Shown here: in pieces, positions 35,201-45,011 of the stretch
Numbering within the stretch: the stretch's first letter is position 1
How the letters are laid out: every line of letters starts with the position of its first letter
From: Chloroflexaceae bacterium
GTDB lineage: Bacteria > Chloroflexota > Chloroflexia > Chloroflexales > Chloroflexaceae
Length of the DNA: 61,612 bases
Assembly (NCBI GenBank): GCA_028282325.1
Contig: JANQID010000109.1
Location: forward strand, 1 to 61,612
Reading direction: 5' to 3'
The notes under the pieces: model-generated
The model's database searches: none
The model's input: only the letters and a program-made list of their open reading frames with translations
Told to the model about the DNA's origin: nothing
Made by a program: the position numbers and the translations under genes

Positions 35201-37522
35201 CTACTGGAACACGTATAGAAACACCAGCGCCAAAACCACCACCCCCGCGAACAGCATTTCGAGGTAGTCCTGCGCCTTGCCGGTCTGGCTGCGACGTACA
35301 GCCTTGCCGGAAGCCACCGTACCGTCGGCGACCGCATCCGGCCCGTCATTGAGCACCGTGTCGTCAACGATAAAGTTCATCCGCGACAAGAAGAAGGTGA
35401 AAATCCCTGTGCCGTTGACAATACGATCCAGGATCTGACGGTCGATCCAGCTCCAGATTACCGCCAGCGCTGAAGTCAGATTGCCGACCGTCGCTGCGTA
35501 GATCTCGTCGATCATATACTTCCGGTTAAGCACGTTGAACAAAGCCGGGACGCGTGCATCAAGCGGATCGCGGTCGTGAGCGGTCTTGAACGCGTTGGCG
35601 TAGAACCAGCCTGCTGCAATGCCCACGCCAGCGATCAACAGCGACATACCGGCAACGACAACGTTGAACTTCGCCGCTTCCTGGCCCCACAGGCTGCTGA
35701 GCCAATGGCCGCCGGGAATGGGGAAGGGCAGATTGAAGAAGCCACCTGTCACCGCAAAACTGGCCAGCACAACCAGCGCAGCAGTCATTGGCGCATTCTC
35801 GTGCCAATGGTTGCCAGTGTTCATATGACCAGCGTGGGAGTCGTGAGCATGGTCGTCATGATGCCCATGATCGTCGTGATGGCCGTGGGCGGCTTGCGCT
35901 TCTGGGTTGACAAATTCAATCGGGTTTTCGCCGCGATACTCCCCAAAGAACACCGCGCGCCACTGGCGGGTCATATAGAAAGCCGTCAGGAAGGCCGCGA
36001 CCGAGAGAACAATATAGACCACCCAATGCCCATGAAGCGACGCATCGGCCAGGATCTCATCCTTGCTCCAGAAGCCCGCGAACGGCACGATACCGGCCAG
36101 CGCCAGATAGCCCGCCGTATAGGTCCAGAAGGTCCAGGGCAAGCGACGCCTCAGGTCACCCATATTGCGAATATCCTGCGCGGTCTGCTGCGCAGCGTAT
36201 TCGTCTTTGTGGTGGATCTTCTCGATTGCGGGCGTGGCTTCCATCGCGTGGATGACCGAACCGCTGCCGAGGAAGAGCAGCGCCTTGAAGAAGGCGTGGG
36301 TGAGCAGGTGGAACATACCCGCGACCCAGCCGCCGATGCCGAGCGCCGCAACCATAAAGCCAAGCTGCGAAAGCGTCGAATAGGCCAGAATACGCTTGAT
36401 GTCGAACTGGGCCACGGCGATGCTGGCAGCGAACAACGCAGTGAACGCACCGACGACCGAAACCCAGAACAGCGCGGCTCCGCCGTCGGCCTGGAAGATC
36501 GGGAACATGCGCCCAACGAGGAACACGCCCGCCGAGACCATAGTCGCGGCGTGGATGAGCGCCGAAACCGGCGTGGGGCCTTCCATCGCGTCGGGCAGCC
36601 AGACGTGCAAAGGGAACTGCGCCGACTTGCCAATCGTGCCCGCAAACAACAGCAGCGCAATCGCCGTTGCGTGACTCATACCGAGCGCGTTGAACTCGCT
36701 GCCGATGCGCGCCAGAAACTCAGGGTTGAAGACCTCGCCTTCGCGCATGCCAAACGCCAGGCTACCGGCCTGGGTATAGAGATAGACGATGCCGATCAGC
36801 ATCAGCACATCGCCGATCCGGGTCGTGATGAACGCCTTGAGCGACGCACGATACGCCTGGGGCCGCTCGAACAGGAAGCCGATCAGGAGATACGAGCAAA
36901 GGCCCATCACCTCCCAGGCCATAAAGAACAACAGCAGGTTGTCGGCCATAGTCATCGCCAACATCGCGGCGGCGAACAGCGAGATAAACGAGAAAAAACG
37001 CGACTGACGCGGATTCGTGGCCATATAGCCGAGCGAGAACAGGTGAATACAAGTTGCGGTGATTGTCACCATCACCAGCACCGCCGCGACGAGCGGGTCA
37101 ATGTAAACCCCCATCTCGAAGACGGCGTCGCCGGTTGGGGCCCAAGCGAAACGTTGAATCACATTCGCTTTCGGGAAATCGATGATCGCCGCGCCGTGCG
37201 CTGCATCCCCCTCTTCACCGTGCGCCGCATCCTCCTCCTCGCCATGCACTGCGGCGCCTTCTTCGCCGTGCGCCGCATCCTCCTCCTCGCCATGCGCTGC
37301 CCCGGCAGCCTCGACTTGAATTAGCTGGCCATCGCGCCAATGCAAGCCCTGAGCCACACCGAACGCCAGACCCAGCGCGAAAAGCGTCGCGACCATCATC
37401 AAGCCAATCGCCAGCCAGCCGCTCACCAGCTTGCTGCGACGAATAGGGGTGAGCGTGATCACCGCGAAGCTGATTACCGGAAACACGGGAATGAGCCAGG
37501 CGTATTGCAGGAAAAAGGCCAT
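35201..37522 (-). CDS. nuoL: NADH-quinone oxidoreductase subunit L with two unusual charged insertions
   Basis: 773 residues, longer than the usual 610-660. Core motifs are FFSFISLFAAAMLAMTMADN, AWEVMGLCSYLLIGF, PLHVWLPDAMEGPTPVSAL, YSTLSQLGFMVAALG and the C-terminal lateral helix region. Residues 75-111 (DNA 37190-37300) are a loop of repeated AHGEE units. A second loop (DNA about 35790-35900) is His/Asp-rich (GHHDDHGHHDDHAHDSHAGH). Both lie in extramembrane loops and might bind metal ions. The gene starts three bases after the nuoK stop. Confidence 0.95.
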   Translation of the reverse strand: MAFFLQYAWLIPVFPVISFAVITLTPIRRSKLVSGWLAIGLMMVATLFALGLAFGVAQGLHWRDGQLIQVEAAGAAHGEEEDAAHGEEGAAVHGEEEDAAHGEEGDAAHGAAIIDFPKANVIQRFAWAPTGDAVFEMGVYIDPLVAAVLVMVTITATCIHLFSLGYMATNPRQSRFFSFISLFAAAMLAMTMADNLLLFFMAWEVMGLCSYLLIGFLFERPQAYRASLKAFITTRIGDVLMLIGIVYLYTQAGSLAFGMREGEVFNPEFLARIGSEFNALGMSHATAIALLLFAGTIGKSAQFPLHVWLPDAMEGPTPVSALIHAATMVSAGVFLVGRMFPIFQADGGAALFWVSVVGAFTALFAASIAVAQFDIKRILAYSTLSQLGFMVAALGIGGWVAGMFHLLTHAFFKALLFLGSGSVIHAMEATPAIEKIHHKDEYAAQQTAQDIRNMGDLRRRLPWTFWTYTAGYLALAGIVPFAGFWSKDEILADASLHGHWVVYIVLSVAAFLTAFYMTRQWRAVFFGEYRGENPIEFVNPEAQAAHGHHDDHGHHDDHAHDSHAGHMNTGNHWHENAPMTAALVVLASFAVTGGFFNLPFPIPGGHWLSSLWGQEAAKFNVVVAGMSLLIAGVGIAAGWFYANAFKTAHDRDPLDARVPALFNVLNRKYMIDEIYAATVGNLTSALAVIWSWIDRQILDRIVNGTGIFTFFLSRMNFIVDDTVLNDGPDAVADGTVASGKAVRRSQTGKAQDYLEMLFAGVVVLALVFLYVFQ
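37190..37300 (-). repeat. Tandem repeat encoding AHGEE units in nuoL
   Basis: Four to five imperfect copies of a 21-36 base unit encode (A/V)HGEEEDA / HGEEGAA. The DNA copies are nearly identical, so copy number may vary between strains by slippage. The frame is kept. Confidence 0.85.
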
Positions 37523-37525
37523 TAC

Positions 37526-37843
37526 TTACCCCTTCATCGAGTCAACATCGTCGGCATTCACAGTCGCCCAGTTGCGATAAATCGCGATAATCATCGCCAG
37601 ACCGACGGCGGCTTCGGCGGCAGCTACAGTAATAACAAAGAGCGCGAATGTCTGCCCGGTGATGAAGCGCGGTTCCAGATAGCGCCAGAACGCAACCAGG
37701 TTGATATTCACCGAGTTGAGCATCAACTCGACGCCCATCAAAATGCCGACCATATTCCGGCGCGAGAGTGCACCAAACAGGCCGATGCAGAAGAGCGCCG
37801 CCGAAACGGTCAGCACCCATTCAAGCGGGACAGCATTGATCAT
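37526..37843 (-). CDS. nuoK: NADH-quinone oxidoreductase subunit K
   Basis: 105 residues, three membrane helices. [36 protein letters not shown] carries the conserved membrane Glu of GVELMLN used in proton translocation. Normal length. Confidence 0.96.
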   Translation of the reverse strand: MINAVPLEWVLTVSAALFCIGLFGALSRRNMVGILMGVELMLNSVNINLVAFWRYLEPRFITGQTFALFVITVAAAEAAVGLAMIIAIYRNWATVNADDVDSMKG

Positions 37844-37968
37844 GGTCCTTTAATCCTCAGGTTTAGGCGCAGGCAACCACGCCGCTCCTCATCATTCCCA
37901 AGACTTTTGCGTCATCGTACTCAGGGGTGTTCCGAACAAATGCCCAACCCCGCCGCCAGAATGCGCCG

Positions 37969-38622
37969 CTACTCGGATTGCGATATCGGATGACCTGGCG
38001 CAGACAAAGCGGACTCGCTGGCATTTGCGTCCGATGTCTGCTCGCGCCGCTTACGCAATTCGTGCTCCTCGGCGAGGGTCAACACCTTGCGGCGACGATT
38101 GCGCTCCTCGAAGGCGATGACTATCGCGCCGATCAGCGCAACAAGAAGCAACACGCCGGCAATCTCGAAATGGAGCAGAAACTCATGCACAAAGCCGCGG
38201 CCCAGCTCCAACGCTCCGGCGATGCCGGTTGGTTGCCCCGGTTCAATCGGCCCGGTCGGCGGCACGACATTCCAGGACTGAGCTAGCAACGTGGGCGTGA
38301 TCACCGCCGCAAACAGCGTAATCGCTACGAGCAACGCCAACCACCAGCGTTGGAAGAGTAGACGCTCACCCTGGCCGCTCACATCGCGGGTAAGCATAAT
38401 CGCAAACAGGATCAAGATTGACACCGCGCCAACATACACCAGCACCTGAACTACAGCCAGAAACTCGGCTTCGAGCAACAGATAGAGCGCGCCGACGCCG
38501 AAGAATGAGCCGATCAGCCACAATGCCGAGTGGATGATATTACGCACAGCGACAACCATCACGCCTGCGCCGAGAATGAGCGCCGCCAGCAAGAAAAAGA
38601 TGATCTGGATAAGCAATTCCAT
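37969..38622 (-). CDS. nuoJ: NADH-quinone oxidoreductase subunit J
   Basis: 217 residues with five helices: IIFFLLAALILGAGVMVV, NIIHSALWLIGSFFGVGALYLLLEAEFLAVVQVLVYVGAVSI, then a longer C-terminal cytoplasmic tail (EERNRRRKVLTLAEEHELRKRR). The start is the ATG of MELLIQ. It lies 126 bases before nuoK, a larger gap than elsewhere in the operon. Confidence 0.95.
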   Translation of the reverse strand: MELLIQIIFFLLAALILGAGVMVVAVRNIIHSALWLIGSFFGVGALYLLLEAEFLAVVQVLVYVGAVSILILFAIMLTRDVSGQGERLLFQRWWLALLVAITLFAAVITPTLLAQSWNVVPPTGPIEPGQPTGIAGALELGRGFVHEFLLHFEIAGVLLLVALIGAIVIAFEERNRRRKVLTLAEEHELRKRREQTSDANASESALSAPGHPISQSE

Positions 38623-38682
38623 GTAGATAGCTCCGATGCGCGTTGCCAGGACAAGCAATCGCGCACCACACACCAGCCACGC

Positions 38683-40008
38683 TTACGATGGCAAACCAGC
38701 CGTGTCTGCTAGCTGCTCGTCGAACGTTACGCGTCGCGTCTCGCCGTAAATCCGTGTCATCACGATATAGGCCGCAATGTTGATAGCCAGCGTCAGCACA
38801 AACGCAACCGCCCAGCGGCCCAGGTCGCCCAACGGCTCGGCGAAACCAAAGCCCTCGTTCGCCCCCCAGTTGTTGAACCCAACCCAGATCGCAGCGCTGA
38901 ACACATTCACCAGCGTCAGCGGAATGAGATACTTCCAACCAAAATCCATCAACTGATCTACACGCAGACGCGGGAACGCGCCACGGATCCAGACCATCAC
39001 AAAGAAGAAGGCATAGGTTTTGAAGAGGAAATAGAACGCACCCAGCACGCCTGCAAGCACATTGAACCAGCCGTTGCCGTCAGGATTATCCGGGGTAATC
39101 CCCAGAGCATACAACTCGTTCACACCCGGTCCCTGCCAGGCGCCAAAGAAAATCACCGCCGTGATCGCGCACAGCAAGAAGTTGAGCACATACTGGGCCA
39201 GGAAGAACAGACCGAATTTCATACCGCTGTATTCGGTCATATAGCCGGCGACAATCTCGGAGTCGGCTTCCGGGATGTCGAAAGGCGTGCGCTCGCCTTC
39301 GGCCAGCGCGGCGATAAAGAAAGCCGCAAACGCGAGGAAGCCGACCGGATTGAACACAAACCAGCCCAAACCCCAGTTCGGCACCCCAGCAACATCACTT
39401 GAACTGATGAACAACCCGCCTTGCCATTGAACGATATCGACAATCGACAGGCTGCCGGTGATCATCACAATGGCCAGCAGACTCAACATCGCCGGAATCT
39501 CATACGAGACCATCTGGGCAACCGCACGCATCGCGCCGAGGAGCGAGAACTTGTTGTAACTTGCCCAACCGGCCATCATCAGACCAACTGCGCTAATCGA
39601 GGAAACGGCAAAGAAGAAGAGCAAGCCGATATGCATATCAATCGGCGTCATACCCGGCCCCCAGGGCAGTACCGCGAACATAAACATCGTCGGCGCAACA
39701 ACCACTAGCGGGGCCAGCAGATGCACCCATTTGTCGGCGGCGGCAGGAATGATATCTTCCTTGGTAAACATCTTCACCGCATCGGCGACCGGTTGAAACA
39801 TACCTTCGGGACCAACCCGATTCGGCCCGACGCGATCTTGCATGCGGGCAATCAACCGCCGCTCGTAGTAGGTCAAAAAGAGCATCTGCAGCGGAGCGAC
39901 CAGAAACAGAACCGTCGCGATCATCAGGTAGCTGATCAGCGAGACAACCCAACCTGCCGCGCCAAGGTTGAATGTTGTATTCAACACATAATCGACCACA
40001 TCGTACAT
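38683..40008 (-). CDS. nuoH: NADH-quinone oxidoreductase subunit H
   Basis: 441 residues, the membrane subunit forming much of the quinone-binding chamber. Motifs are ERRLIARMQDRVGPNRVGP, GWASYNKFSLLGAMRAVAQMVSYE, LAEGERTPFDIPEADSEIVAGY, EYSGMKFGLFFLAQY and RGAFPRLRVDQLMDFGWK. It is longer than Escherichia coli NuoH (325) because of extra C-terminal helices and loop insertions. The start is taken at MYDVVDYVLN. Confidence 0.95.
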   Translation of the reverse strand: MYDVVDYVLNTTFNLGAAGWVVSLISYLMIATVLFLVAPLQMLFLTYYERRLIARMQDRVGPNRVGPEGMFQPVADAVKMFTKEDIIPAAADKWVHLLAPLVVVAPTMFMFAVLPWGPGMTPIDMHIGLLFFFAVSSISAVGLMMAGWASYNKFSLLGAMRAVAQMVSYEIPAMLSLLAIVMITGSLSIVDIVQWQGGLFISSSDVAGVPNWGLGWFVFNPVGFLAFAAFFIAALAEGERTPFDIPEADSEIVAGYMTEYSGMKFGLFFLAQYVLNFLLCAITAVIFFGAWQGPGVNELYALGITPDNPDGNGWFNVLAGVLGAFYFLFKTYAFFFVMVWIRGAFPRLRVDQLMDFGWKYLIPLTLVNVFSAAIWVGFNNWGANEGFGFAEPLGDLGRWAVAFVLTLAINIAAYIVMTRIYGETRRVTFDEQLADTAGLPS

Positions 40009-40118
40009 TGTCGCATTCTCCACACGATCCTGATGATCATACAGAATCAAACACAAAGAACTGAGCATTCGCCAGATCCGGCTAGAGCCCAATTCTTTGC
40101 TTTGATAGGGCTTCGACG

Positions 40119-41150
40119 CTAGCTGTTTTCTTGCTCGTCCTTGGCTTTCTTCGCCGCATTCGCCGCCCGGATCGCCGCTAACCGCGCTGCTTTGTCGTCG
40201 CCTGCCGGAGCTTCCGGGGCTGCTGGCGCTACCGAAGCGCTGCCCTCGCCGCTCTCTGCGGCCTTCTTCGCCGCATTCGCCGCCCGGATCGCCGCCAGCT
40301 TCGCCGCTTTGTCGTCGCCTGCCGGGGCTTCCGGAGTGCTCGTCCCGCCATTCCCGGCATCTTGTTTCGCCGCATTTGCCGCCCGGATCGCCGCCAACTT
40401 CGCTGCCTTGTCTGTGGCAGGCGATGTCTCAGCAGCAGATGGTTTCGTCGGCGCAGAGCTGGGCGCAGCTTCAGTCGCTTCGGATTCAGCGGCGGCAGCC
40501 CGCATCGCCTTGACCTTCTCGACCATCTGCGGTGCAATGCCGATCAAATCGACGCGACGCTTCACCGAATTCTGCAACTTCTTATACGCACTCGCCTTCA
40601 CCTCAGCCCAGAAGGTCGGCGCGATTCGTTCGTAGTACGAAACGGGACGAGATAGCTGCGCTTTATTCATCGTCAATTCGGCGTGATCTTCCGTCGAAAG
40701 CTCGAACTCGTGATCCATCTTGATCGAGTCAAACGGACATACCTCAGCGCAAAAGCCGCAACTCATACAAGCATCATACTCAATGATAAACTCCGCCGCC
40801 GCCGGAATAGCCTTGCCGGTTTCAGGATTACGCGCCTGATTAATATGGATGACCTGGGGCGGACAAACGCGTTGGCACTGAAAACAGGCGGTGCATAACT
40901 CCTGACCGGTTTCATCGTCATACAACAGAATCGGCATATTGCGATACGCTTCGGGCAGCTTAATACGCTCGTCAGGGTATTCGACCGTGAAAACGCCGGC
41001 GGTTTTACTGAAATTGTCGAGTTTCTGGAACGACTTGAGCCAGTGATGCCAGACCACAGCCATACCCTTAAGCATGCCCTGACCCACACGCAACTTCCGC
41101 GCTCCACGGTCAATAACAACGACTTTGCCCCGCTCGAACTGTATCGTCAT
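40119..41150 (-). CDS. nuoI: NADH-quinone oxidoreductase subunit I (2x[4Fe-4S]) with long Ala/Lys repeat tail
   Basis: 343 residues against a usual 160-200. Two cluster motifs are present: [12 protein letters not shown] (about 86-97) and [12 protein letters not shown] (about 128-139). Thus the quinone-side electron wire is complete. Beyond about residue 215 a tail of low-complexity Ala/Pro/Thr/Glu linkers holds three copies of KAA(K/R)[11 protein letters not shown]. Such tails are not part of standard NuoI, though similar Ala/Lys repeats occur at the C-terminus of RnfC. The start overlaps the nuoD stop by four bases (ATGA). Confidence 0.95.
   Translation of the reverse strand: MTIQFERGKVVVIDRGARKLRVGQGMLKGMAVVWHHWLKSFQKLDNFSKTAGVFTVEYPDERIKLPEAYRNMPILLYDDETGQELCTACFQCQRVCPPQVIHINQARNPETGKAIPAAAEFIIEYDACMSCGFCAEVCPFDSIKMDHEFELSTEDHAELTMNKAQLSRPVSYYERIAPTFWAEVKASAYKKLQNSVKRRVDLIGIAPQMVEKVKAMRAAAAESEATEAAPSSAPTKPSAAETSPATDKAAKLAAIRAANAAKQDAGNGGTSTPEAPAGDDKAAKLAAIRAANAAKKAAESGEGSASVAPAAPEAPAGDDKAARLAAIRAANAAKKAKDEQENS
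40149..40412 (-). repeat. Three-copy coding repeat in the nuoI tail
   Basis: Three near-identical units encode [16 protein letters not shown] (about residues 247-262, 280-295 and 319-334), separated by variable Gly/Pro/Ser/Thr linkers including a repeated APAGDD. DNA identity between units is high, so they arose by recent tandem duplication. Confidence 0.85.
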
Positions 41151-42256
41151 CGATCCACCTCACCCATCACAATATCAATGCTGCCGAGAATGACGACCAC
41201 ATCGGCAACTTTGTACCCACGGCACATATCGCCGAGCGGGGTCAAGTTAATAAAAGACGGTGCACGCACCTTATAGCGATACGGCTTTTCGCTGCCGTCG
41301 CTCACTAGATAAAATCCCAACTCGCCTTTGGGCGACTCGATGCGCGCGTATGCATCGCCAACCGGCGGGCGCACATTTTGTTTGGCTTTGGGATTGATAT
41401 GATCACCCTCCGCATCGGGGAGCTGCTCCAGCACCTGTTCAATAATGCGTAAACTCTGGCGCATCTCTTCCACACGCACCAGAAAGCGATCATACACATC
41501 GCCGACCGAGCCGACCGGCACATCGAAGTCGAACCGGTCATAGATGCTATAAGGCTCAGCTTTGCGAATATCGTAGGGAATACCGCTGGCGCGCAACACC
41601 GGCCCGGTCACGCTGTACGAAATCGCCAGATCCTTCGGCAAGACGCCGACGCCCTCAGAGCGTTGCAATAAGATCTCGTTCTCGCACAACAAACGCTCGA
41701 ACTCATCGAAAAACGCCGGCAGCGCAACCAGCAAATCTTTCAGCAGCGGCATAAAAGCCGGCGGTAGATCGCGCACCACCCCGCCAAAGCGGAAATAGTT
41801 GCACATCATACGCGCCCCGCTCGCCATCTCGAACAGATCGAGAATCTTCTCGCGCTCGCGCATACCAAAGGCCAGTGGCGTCTGCCATGCGCCCATATCG
41901 TTAATCAGGAAGCCCAGCGCGCCCGCGTGGTTGAGAATGCGCGTCAACTCAACCATCAAGACGCGGAGATATTCAGCGCGCTCCGGAACCTCGATCCCGA
42001 CAAGCTTCTCCACCACCATCGCGTAGGCCTGATTATTCGCCATCGAATTGAAATAATCGAGGCGGTCGGTATAGGGCATATTTTGCAGATAGGTGTTGAC
42101 TTCGGCAATCTGCTCGTGATTGCGGTGCAAATACCCAAACACCGGCACAAGGTCAACAATTGTCTCGCCATCAACCGTCACCAGCATACGAAATACACCA
42201 TGCGTCGATGGGTGCTGCGGGCCAATATTTATTTGCAGTTCTTCAGTCTTGATCAT
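41147..42256 (-). CDS. nuoD: NADH-quinone oxidoreductase subunit D
   Basis: 369 residues, 49 kDa-type subunit related to hydrogenase large subunits, lining the quinone site. Motifs are [85 protein letters not shown] and [34 protein letters not shown]. Stand-alone, not fused to nuoC. Confidence 0.96.
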   Translation of the reverse strand: MIKTEELQINIGPQHPSTHGVFRMLVTVDGETIVDLVPVFGYLHRNHEQIAEVNTYLQNMPYTDRLDYFNSMANNQAYAMVVEKLVGIEVPERAEYLRVLMVELTRILNHAGALGFLINDMGAWQTPLAFGMREREKILDLFEMASGARMMCNYFRFGGVVRDLPPAFMPLLKDLLVALPAFFDEFERLLCENEILLQRSEGVGVLPKDLAISYSVTGPVLRASGIPYDIRKAEPYSIYDRFDFDVPVGSVGDVYDRFLVRVEEMRQSLRIIEQVLEQLPDAEGDHINPKAKQNVRPPVGDAYARIESPKGELGFYLVSDGSEKPYRYKVRAPSFINLTPLGDMCRGYKVADVVVILGSIDIVMGEVDR

Positions 42257-42344
42257 AGCTCTCGTGCTGCTTCCGGCAATCTATTCGACGAGCTAATTGA
42301 ATCCCGTCGGCGGTATCGCGGCCTGCCACAACTCATCCGCCTCA

Positions 42345-42881
42345 TTATTCGTCGATATATTTATCACCCTGCTTCGGAAAATCTCTGCGCATAGGATAGC
42401 CTTCAAATTCATCCCACATATAGATACGGATGAGCGAAGGATGGCCTTCGAAAACGATGCCAAAGAGATCAAACGCCTCGCGCTCGTGGAAATCCGCCCC
42501 CGGCCAGATCGGCGTAAGCGACGGTACGTTCGGCGCATCACGCGGAACGCGCACCTTGATCACCAGCGCATCGCCATCATCCAGATGATAAAATCGATAC
42601 ACGATCTCGAACAAGCCGTCGTCGAGATAATCGACGACCGCGATATCGGAGAGATACGTGTAGCCGCACGCATCACGCAGATAGATCGCAGCGTCGCGCA
42701 GCCGATCGGCGACAACAACGGTATCGTTCGTGGCCAAAAAATCAGGGCGTTCGGCGGCATGCTTGCCCTTCGCTTTCGGCTTGCTCTCGGCTTCGACAAC
42801 TCTCGGACGGGTGGCAACCGCCACACCCGGCAGATCGCGCTCCATTCGCTCACGCAGCGCTGTGGCAGTGATGCTCGGCAT
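42345..42881 (-). CDS. nuoC: NADH-quinone oxidoreductase subunit C
   Basis: 178 residues, 30 kDa-type subunit. It shows YLRDACGYTYLSDIAVVDY and the signature HEREAFDLFGIVFEGHPSLIRI ... GYPMRRDFPK. A basic N-terminal insertion (PRVVEAESKPKAKGKHAAE) is not usual. Lies 13 bases after nuoB. Confidence 0.94.
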   Translation of the reverse strand: MPSITATALRERMERDLPGVAVATRPRVVEAESKPKAKGKHAAERPDFLATNDTVVVADRLRDAAIYLRDACGYTYLSDIAVVDYLDDGLFEIVYRFYHLDDGDALVIKVRVPRDAPNVPSLTPIWPGADFHEREAFDLFGIVFEGHPSLIRIYMWDEFEGYPMRRDFPKQGDKYIDE

Positions 42882-42894
42882 AGTAGCGTCGTCC

Positions 42895-43677
42895 TTACTT
42901 CTTGCGTTTGAGATCGTTCGCGGCGATCTCCGGAGATATGCCTGTCGCTTTCAGCGTATTCTCCAACTCAACCGTTGAGTCCATAATTGGAAACTGGCGA
43001 ACTTCCTCGGGATGCTCGATCTGTCCGCTACGCCGTTCACCCAGCGCCGGCGAGGTATACGCGCTTACCAGCGGCAAGCCGCCTACCGGGTCGATAAGCG
43101 TGCCATCAACCTCCAGGCCTTGCGCCCCAAACGTCGGCACGGGGAAATCAGCCATTTGCGGACGCTCGCCCTTGCCATACCAGCGCACGCGCTGCAACTT
43201 TTGATCGTCGATTTGCTCTTGCAACGTGATCAACGCATGGAGCAGGGCTTCGGGGCGGGGGGGACAACCAGGAATATACACATCAACCGGCACAAGCAGA
43301 TCGACACCACGCAAAACGTTGTAGCCATCGCGGAACGGGCCGCCGGAAGTGGCGCAGGCGCCCATCGAGATCACATAGCGGGGTTCGGCCATCTGGTTGT
43401 ACAACCGCACCACCTGCGGGGCCATCTTCTTCGTCACTGTACCCGCCACAATCATCAAATCGGCCTGACGCGGGCTGGCGCGAAACAACTCGGCGCCGAA
43501 GCGCGCAACATCATAGCGGCTCAGGCCAAAGGCCATCATCTCGATCGCGCAACATGCCAGCCCGAACGACATCGGCCAGATCGACGACCGTCGCCCCCAA
43601 TTGTAAAAGCGGGTCATCGTCGAGAGAAAGACACCCTGTTTTTCAAGATCCATCTGGATCTTTGCATCATCAGTCAT
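42895..43677 (-). CDS. nuoB: NADH-quinone oxidoreductase subunit B
   Basis: 260 residues, subunit carrying cluster N2, the electron donor to quinone. Ligands are in [22 protein letters not shown] and [10 protein letters not shown]. The first 170 residues match the family. The last 90 form an extension ([21 protein letters not shown] ... [12 protein letters not shown]) longer than in most NuoB proteins. Confidence 0.96.
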   Translation of the reverse strand: MTDDAKIQMDLEKQGVFLSTMTRFYNWGRRSSIWPMSFGLACCAIEMMAFGLSRYDVARFGAELFRASPRQADLMIVAGTVTKKMAPQVVRLYNQMAEPRYVISMGACATSGGPFRDGYNVLRGVDLLVPVDVYIPGCPPRPEALLHALITLQEQIDDQKLQRVRWYGKGERPQMADFPVPTFGAQGLEVDGTLIDPVGGLPLVSAYTSPALGERRSGQIEHPEEVRQFPIMDSTVELENTLKATGISPEIAANDLKRKK

Positions 43678-43748
43678 CGCTTCGCGACCTCGATAGCGTC
43701 GTTGTCTTCAGAATACATAGCAGACGGTGGAGAACGAACGAAAGAGCG

Positions 43749-44105
43749 TTACACCCACTCCAATGCGCCCTTGCGCCATTCGTAGACCAACCCGGCAAAC
43801 AAGATAATCAAAAACACCGACGCCGCAGTCAAACCATATAAGCCGAGTTGATTGAACGCCAGCGCCCACGGATATAGGAAGACCACCTCAATGTCGAAGA
43901 TGACGAACGCCAGCGCATAGAGGTAGTATTGAATTTTGAACTGGACGCCGATATCGCCGATCGCTTCCAGACCGCATTCATACGTGGATTGCTTCAACGG
44001 CGTCGGTCGTTTGGGACGCAGGAAAAACGCCAGTATTAAAGGAATGATCGGGAAGCTCACTGCGGCAATAAAAAAGACGCCGAGGAACCCGTAATTCACA
44101 AGCAT
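43749..44105 (-). CDS. nuoA: NADH-quinone oxidoreductase subunit A
   Basis: 118 residues, three helices, with [40 protein letters not shown], the conserved acidic/membrane pattern of NuoA. First gene of the operon; GGAGG seven bases before ATG. The 283 bases upstream (44106-44388) must hold the operon promoter; I see no other feature there. Confidence 0.96.
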   Translation of the reverse strand: MLVNYGFLGVFFIAAVSFPIIPLILAFFLRPKRPTPLKQSTYECGLEAIGDIGVQFKIQYYLYALAFVIFDIEVVFLYPWALAFNQLGLYGLTAASVFLIILFAGLVYEWRKGALEWV

Positions 44106-44388
44106 GGAGCAACCTCCACCTGTAAGCGTCTGGCTTTACATGATAAAGATATTACACATATGGCCTAGCTGTGATACGGGGGATTATATCACCGCTCACG
44201 AGTCCTCGCAAAATTGTGCATTACCTGCACAAAGTTCGAGAACACGAGAATGCAAAGAATACGCGCAATATTTCACACAAAACTCGTAGGCGTTATCACA
44301 AAGCCTTAGATGCTCTTATGTGCAAGGCCGGCATTTGATTCGTAGCGACCGATGCGAGAGGTCGGGAAGTTGTGTATTGATATGAGAA

Positions 44389-44841
44389 TCAATTTACCAT
44401 TTTCAGCTCAATTCGCCCGATACGAATAATATCGCCCGTATTGACAGTTGTTGTGTCGCGCACCTCGAATCCATTGAGGAATGTGCCATTAGTGCTGTTC
44501 ACATCTTCGAGCAGCCATTCACCGCCTTGCAACTCCAGACGCGCATGCAGCGAGGAAAGGAAGGTGTCATTAAGCGCGACATCGTTGTCCGTTCCACGAC
44601 CGATTGTTGTCACCGGCGCAAGCGGAAAAGATTTGCCGACCGGCACCCCCGTTTGTCCAGAACTAGCGACCACCAATTGACCGTAGGGCGACGCCTGTAC
44701 GGCAGCGGGCGCCGAGCCAGCACGCAGCTCGCGCGAGACGGCACGCAACACCTGCCACAAGAAGAAGTAGAGCAAAAAGACCACCGTGACGCGCAAAAGC
44801 AGGATGATAATACCGAGCGAGAGGTTGGCAATATCAAACAT
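44389..44841 (-). CDS. Membrane-anchored FHA-domain protein (FhaB-like)
   Basis: 150 residues: one N-terminal membrane helix (LSLGIIILLLRVTVVFLLYFFL), a short linker and a C-terminal FHA domain (about 70-148). The phosphothreonine-binding residues are in TIGRGTDND, SSLHA and NSTNGTFLNG. The order TM-FHA matches FhaB/FipA of actinobacteria and relatives. It probably recruits phosphorylated partners to the membrane. It follows the FhaA-like gene. Confidence 0.88.
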   Translation of the reverse strand: MFDIANLSLGIIILLLRVTVVFLLYFFLWQVLRAVSRELRAGSAPAAVQASPYGQLVVASSGQTGVPVGKSFPLAPVTTIGRGTDNDVALNDTFLSSLHARLELQGGEWLLEDVNSTNGTFLNGFEVRDTTTVNTGDIIRIGRIELKMVN

Positions 44842-45011
44842 AGCGGTGAAAATTCCAGAACTCGCCGTCTCGATGCGGCATTGAGAGAATGCTTACAAAG
44901 ACCGGGCCTGTCTCGAAACCGACGGATCATCGCGAATCGGCACGCCATCCCCGCCAGAGACGCGCACAAACTGTGCCAGATTCGGCTGTCTATCACGCTC
45001 CAGAAGATCGC

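Noticed and set aside
35576-37324. Long open frame (582 codons) on the plus strand opposite nuoL
   Set aside because: It is a shadow of nuoL in a high-GC codon pattern. The product is Arg/Gln/His-rich without motifs, while the minus-strand NuoL is unmistakable.
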